64,000 bases of DNA, taken from positions 1-64,000 of the forward strand of contig JAOUIH010000005.1 of the NCBI GenBank assembly GCA_029884165.1, written 5' to 3'. Numbering within the stretch: the stretch's first letter is position 1; every line of letters starts with the position of its first letter. Origin of the DNA: Gammaproteobacteria bacterium. GTDB lineage: Bacteria; Pseudomonadota; Gammaproteobacteria; Steroidobacterales; Woeseiaceae. A program made the position numbers and the translations under genes. Positions 61,360-64,000 of this stretch are shown in pieces. Below the pieces are notes generated by a model. That model was not told the DNA's origin and searched no databases. It saw only the letters and a program-made list of their open reading frames with translations.

Positions 61360-63063
61360 TCAGCGTGTTGCCCGGGTCGCCTTGCCCGCCTTGCGGCCCC
61401 CGTGGGCCAGCATCTCTGCGGCGTGTTCCCGCGTGCGCTGGGTGATCTTCACGCCGCCCAGCATGCGGGCGAGCTCCTCGATGCGCTCGTCGCGATTGAG
61501 AACCGAGACCCCCGTGCGCGTTGTCTTTCCGTCCGTTATCTTGATGACCCGGATATGGTTGTCCGCCTGGCTGGCAACCTGTGGCAGGTGCGTGACGCAC
61601 AATACCTGCCGGTCCGCACCGAGTTCGCAGAGTCGTCGGCCGACCATCTCGGCGACACCACCGCCGACGCCGCTGTCGACTTCATCGAAAACCATCGTCG
61701 GAATCCTGCTCCCGCCGCTGGCTACAACCTGGATCGCAAGGCTCATGCGCGAGAGTTCACCGCCCGAGGCTATTCGGGCGAGCGGCTGCGGCGCCTGGCC
61801 TGGATTTGCGCTGATCAGGTAATCGATCCGGTCCATGCCCCAGGCCCTGGCATCCCGGATATCCCGGGTCTCGAAGGATATCTCGAACCGGCCACCGGGC
61901 ATGCCGAGCCCGGCCATCGCCGCCGTCACGTTGCTCGCGAAAGACTCCGCAGTCCTGCGTCTTGCTTCGGACAGCCTGCCGGCGAGGTCGCGATAATCGC
62001 GTTCCGCTGACTCCACGTCTTTGCCGAGGCGACCACTGCGCTCCTCGAAATTGCGCAGTTCGTCCAGCTGGTCCCTAAGCCTGCTCTGGATCTCGCCGAG
62101 ATTGTCGGCCTCGACCCGGTGCTTGCGGGCCAGCGACTGGATCGCGTCCAGGCGGTCTTCGACCCAGTCCCGGCGAGCGGGGTCCGCCTCGAGCGACTCG
62201 CCGTAGCGCCGCAGCTGCTCGACTGCCTCAGCGACCTGGATACTCGCCTCGTCGAGCAATTGCCGCGCAGGGTCCAGCGCGTCGTCGAAAGCGGCCAGGC
62301 CGGCGAGCGTCTGGCCGGTCCCCGCGAGTATTGCCTGGGCGGTGCTCTCGTCACCGTCGTAGAGAGCCTCGAGAACCCGGCCCACGCCGTCGGACAACCT
62401 GCCGAGATTTTGCAGGCGGTCCCTTTCGCCCCTCAGGGCTCTCAATTCATCGGGCTGCAGGTCCAGCGCATCGAGTTCCGAAACCTGGAACTGCAACAGC
62501 TCGAGCCGCGATTCGCGGTCGGACTGGCGGGCTTCCAGCTCCTCGAGATCCTGCCTGAGCGACTGCCAGCGCTCGAATGCGGCCGAGGCCTCCGTGCGCA
62601 GCGGCAGCAGCCCGCCATGAAAGTCCAGCAGGTCCCGTTGCACCGCCGGGCGGCCGAGCGACTGGTGGAAGTGCTGGCCGTGTATGTCGAGGATCAGCTC
62701 GCCCAGCGCTTTGAGGCTCTGCATCGATACGGCGTTGCCGTTGATGAACGCCCGCGATCGGCCGTCATCGCCGATGACGCGCCTGAGCACGCATTCGTCG
62801 TCCATCTCGAGCGCCTGGTCGACGAGCCACTGCCGGGCCTCGGTCTGGTCCGACAGGTCGAATTCGGCGCTGAACTCGGCCCGCTTGGCCCCTTCGCGCA
62901 GCAGCCCGGAGCCGCCGCGCTCGCCGAGCACGAGCCCGAGTGCGTCGACAAGGATCGATTTGCCCGCGCCGGTTTCCCCGGTCAGCACGGTCATGCCGGG
63001 GCCGAATTCCACGTCGACCTGGTCGATGATCGCGAAGTTCCTGACCTGGAGATTGCGCAGCAT
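61360..63063 (-). CDS. recN: DNA repair protein RecN
   Basis: 567 residues, an SMC-like ATPase. Walker A is TVLTGETGAGKSILVDAL, the long antiparallel coiled coil spans about residues 160-370, the ABC signature-like ARIASGGELSRMSLAI follows, and Walker B is MVFDEVDSGVGGGVAE. RecN helps hold broken DNA ends for recombination. The C-terminus ends GGRKAGKATRATR. It follows nadK by 10 bases on the same strand and converges with fur. Confidence 0.95.
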   Translation of the reverse strand: MLRNLQVRNFAIIDQVDVEFGPGMTVLTGETGAGKSILVDALGLVLGERGGSGLLREGAKRAEFSAEFDLSDQTEARQWLVDQALEMDDECVLRRVIGDDGRSRAFINGNAVSMQSLKALGELILDIHGQHFHQSLGRPAVQRDLLDFHGGLLPLRTEASAAFERWQSLRQDLEELEARQSDRESRLELLQFQVSELDALDLQPDELRALRGERDRLQNLGRLSDGVGRVLEALYDGDESTAQAILAGTGQTLAGLAAFDDALDPARQLLDEASIQVAEAVEQLRRYGESLEADPARRDWVEDRLDAIQSLARKHRVEADNLGEIQSRLRDQLDELRNFEERSGRLGKDVESAERDYRDLAGRLSEARRRTAESFASNVTAAMAGLGMPGGRFEISFETRDIRDARAWGMDRIDYLISANPGQAPQPLARIASGGELSRMSLAIQVVASGGSRIPTMVFDEVDSGVGGGVAEMVGRRLCELGADRQVLCVTHLPQVASQADNHIRVIKITDGKTTRTGVSVLNRDERIEELARMLGGVKITQRTREHAAEMLAHGGRKAGKATRATR

Positions 63064-63073
63064 GAGTGACGGT

Positions 63074-63982
63074 CTACCTGTCTTTATCCGGGTCCGGCAG
63101 TCCGGCGCGGAATCGGCTGTCGCGGCCCCAGTGCAGCTTGGTCCGCAGTATTTCGTAAAAATCGTAGCCGGGCGGGTGAATCAGCGTAATGCGGTTTTCT
63201 GCCTTGCAGATGAACAATCGGTCTTCTGCCGTCAGTTCGCCGATTGAACGTCCGTCGACAGCCACCTCTGCCTTGATGTCGGCACGGGGCAGCAGGGCGA
63301 CTTCGACCTCGTGCCCGGCCGGAATGACAATCGGCCGGTCACTCAGCGTGTGCGGGCAGACCGGCACGATGACGAGCGCGTCCAGCGAGGGGTCGATAAT
63401 CGGTCCGCCGCAGCTCAAGGCATAGGCCGTCGATCCGGTCGGCGTCGCGACAATCAAACCGTCACCGGAGTGCGTGTTGACGTAGCGGCCGGCAATACTC
63501 GTGCGCAGGTCGAGCATCCGGCCCGTTTCCTTGCGCTGCACGACGACGTCGTTCAACGCGATAGCCGCACTCAGGGTGCTTGTCCCGCGCAGGATGCGGG
63601 CCGAGACCAGCAGCCTCGATTCCTGCGTGTAATGCCCCTGCAGGACCTGGCCGACGCTGTCGAGCATCTCGTTCGGCGTGATGTCCGCGAGGAAGCCGAG
63701 TCGGCCCCGGTTGACGCCCAGCAGCGGTACGCCCTGGCTCTGCGCGAGCCCCGCCGCATAGAGCATGGTGCCGTCGCCGCCGACCGCGATGATCAGTTCG
63801 GCGTGGCGGGAGATCGTCTTCTCGGAAACCTGTCGCGCGGGCAGTTCCGCTGCTATGTCGCGGACGGCGATGACGTCGACGCCGGCGGCGGACATGTGCT
63901 CGGCCAGGAGCGACATCGGCTCCGCGACGCGGGGATCGTCATTGCGGCCGACGATCGCGATCGTTTTGAACATCAGGCTCAT
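63074..63982 (-). CDS. nadK: NAD kinase
   Basis: 302 residues. The GGDG motif is AVGGDGTMLYAA and the NAD-binding regions are GVNRGRLGFLAD and VNTHSGDGLIVATPTGSTAYALSCGGPI. It phosphorylates NAD to NADP with ATP. The start may be ATG 63982 or ATG 63973 (MFKTIAIVG), the latter aligning with homologues. It forms an operon with recN. The last 18 bases of the window (63983-64000) lie upstream. Confidence 0.95.
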   Translation of the reverse strand: MSLMFKTIAIVGRNDDPRVAEPMSLLAEHMSAAGVDVIAVRDIAAELPARQVSEKTISRHAELIIAVGGDGTMLYAAGLAQSQGVPLLGVNRGRLGFLADITPNEMLDSVGQVLQGHYTQESRLLVSARILRGTSTLSAAIALNDVVVQRKETGRMLDLRTSIAGRYVNTHSGDGLIVATPTGSTAYALSCGGPIIDPSLDALVIVPVCPHTLSDRPIVIPAGHEVEVALLPRADIKAEVAVDGRSIGELTAEDRLFICKAENRITLIHPPGYDFYEILRTKLHWGRDSRFRAGLPDPDKDR

Positions 63983-64000
63983 TACGGGGTTGAACTCAGT

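Overview
The window is GC-rich chromosomal DNA from a gammaproteobacterium. Gene orders typical of that class support this: ffs-dnaX-ybaB-recR, rsgA/orn, ppsA/ppsR, ratA-rnfH/bamE/fur/recN-nadK and smpB-ssrA, along with the DUF1249, DUF938 and TIGR04211-type SH3 families. The gene content (PQQ-linked quinohemoprotein, sodium-symporter-type transporter, many outer-membrane lipoproteins) would suit an aerobic, perhaps marine, free-living organism. That placement is inference; no rRNA gene is present to settle it.

Region by region. 0-22 kb is mainly metabolism and transport: a truncated LytTR membrane protein, a methyltransferase, a tannase-family esterase, HemG, a class III aminotransferase, a PQQ/cytochrome c dehydrogenase, a MetE-like enzyme, a MATE exporter, bifunctional glutathionylspermidine synthetase/amidase, an APC permease, an RND/MMPL exporter, and a tight cluster of ALDH12-type aldehyde dehydrogenase, methionine aminotransferase and omega-amidase. 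22-33 kb is housekeeping: 4.5S RNA, dnaX, ybaB, recR, HIT protein, rsgA, orn, ppsA and its regulator ppsR. 33-44 kb holds the tail-specific protease Prc followed by little-known genes: small membrane proteins, a DUF1232 protein, an FHA/coiled-coil protein, a Ycf46-like AAA+ ATPase, an NlpC/P60 lipoprotein and two more lipoproteins. 44-51.5 kb carries SrkA kinase, TypA/BipA, a HAD-phosphatase/acyltransferase fusion, a saccharopine-dehydrogenase-like enzyme, a DUF442-type phosphatase and a pirin.

51.5-57 kb is the accessory part. It contains a decayed REP-associated tyrosine transposase (RAYT), three copies or part-copies of a roughly 193-bp repeat with inverted ends, an intact IS4-family insertion sequence whose inverted repeats resemble the ends of those repeats, and a tRNA/tmRNA-like 3' fragment beside ssrA. 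Inside it lies a strong candidate cyclic-di-GMP (GEMM-I) riboswitch on the minus strand. It controls a small cysteine-rich secreted protein of unknown function, and the aptamer's 3' strand is perfectly complementary over 10 nt to the ribosome-binding site. This is the most interesting regulatory unit seen here.

57-64 kb returns to housekeeping: tmRNA (tag ANDDNYALAA), smpB, an NSS transporter, ratA, rnfH, bamE, fur, recN and nadK.
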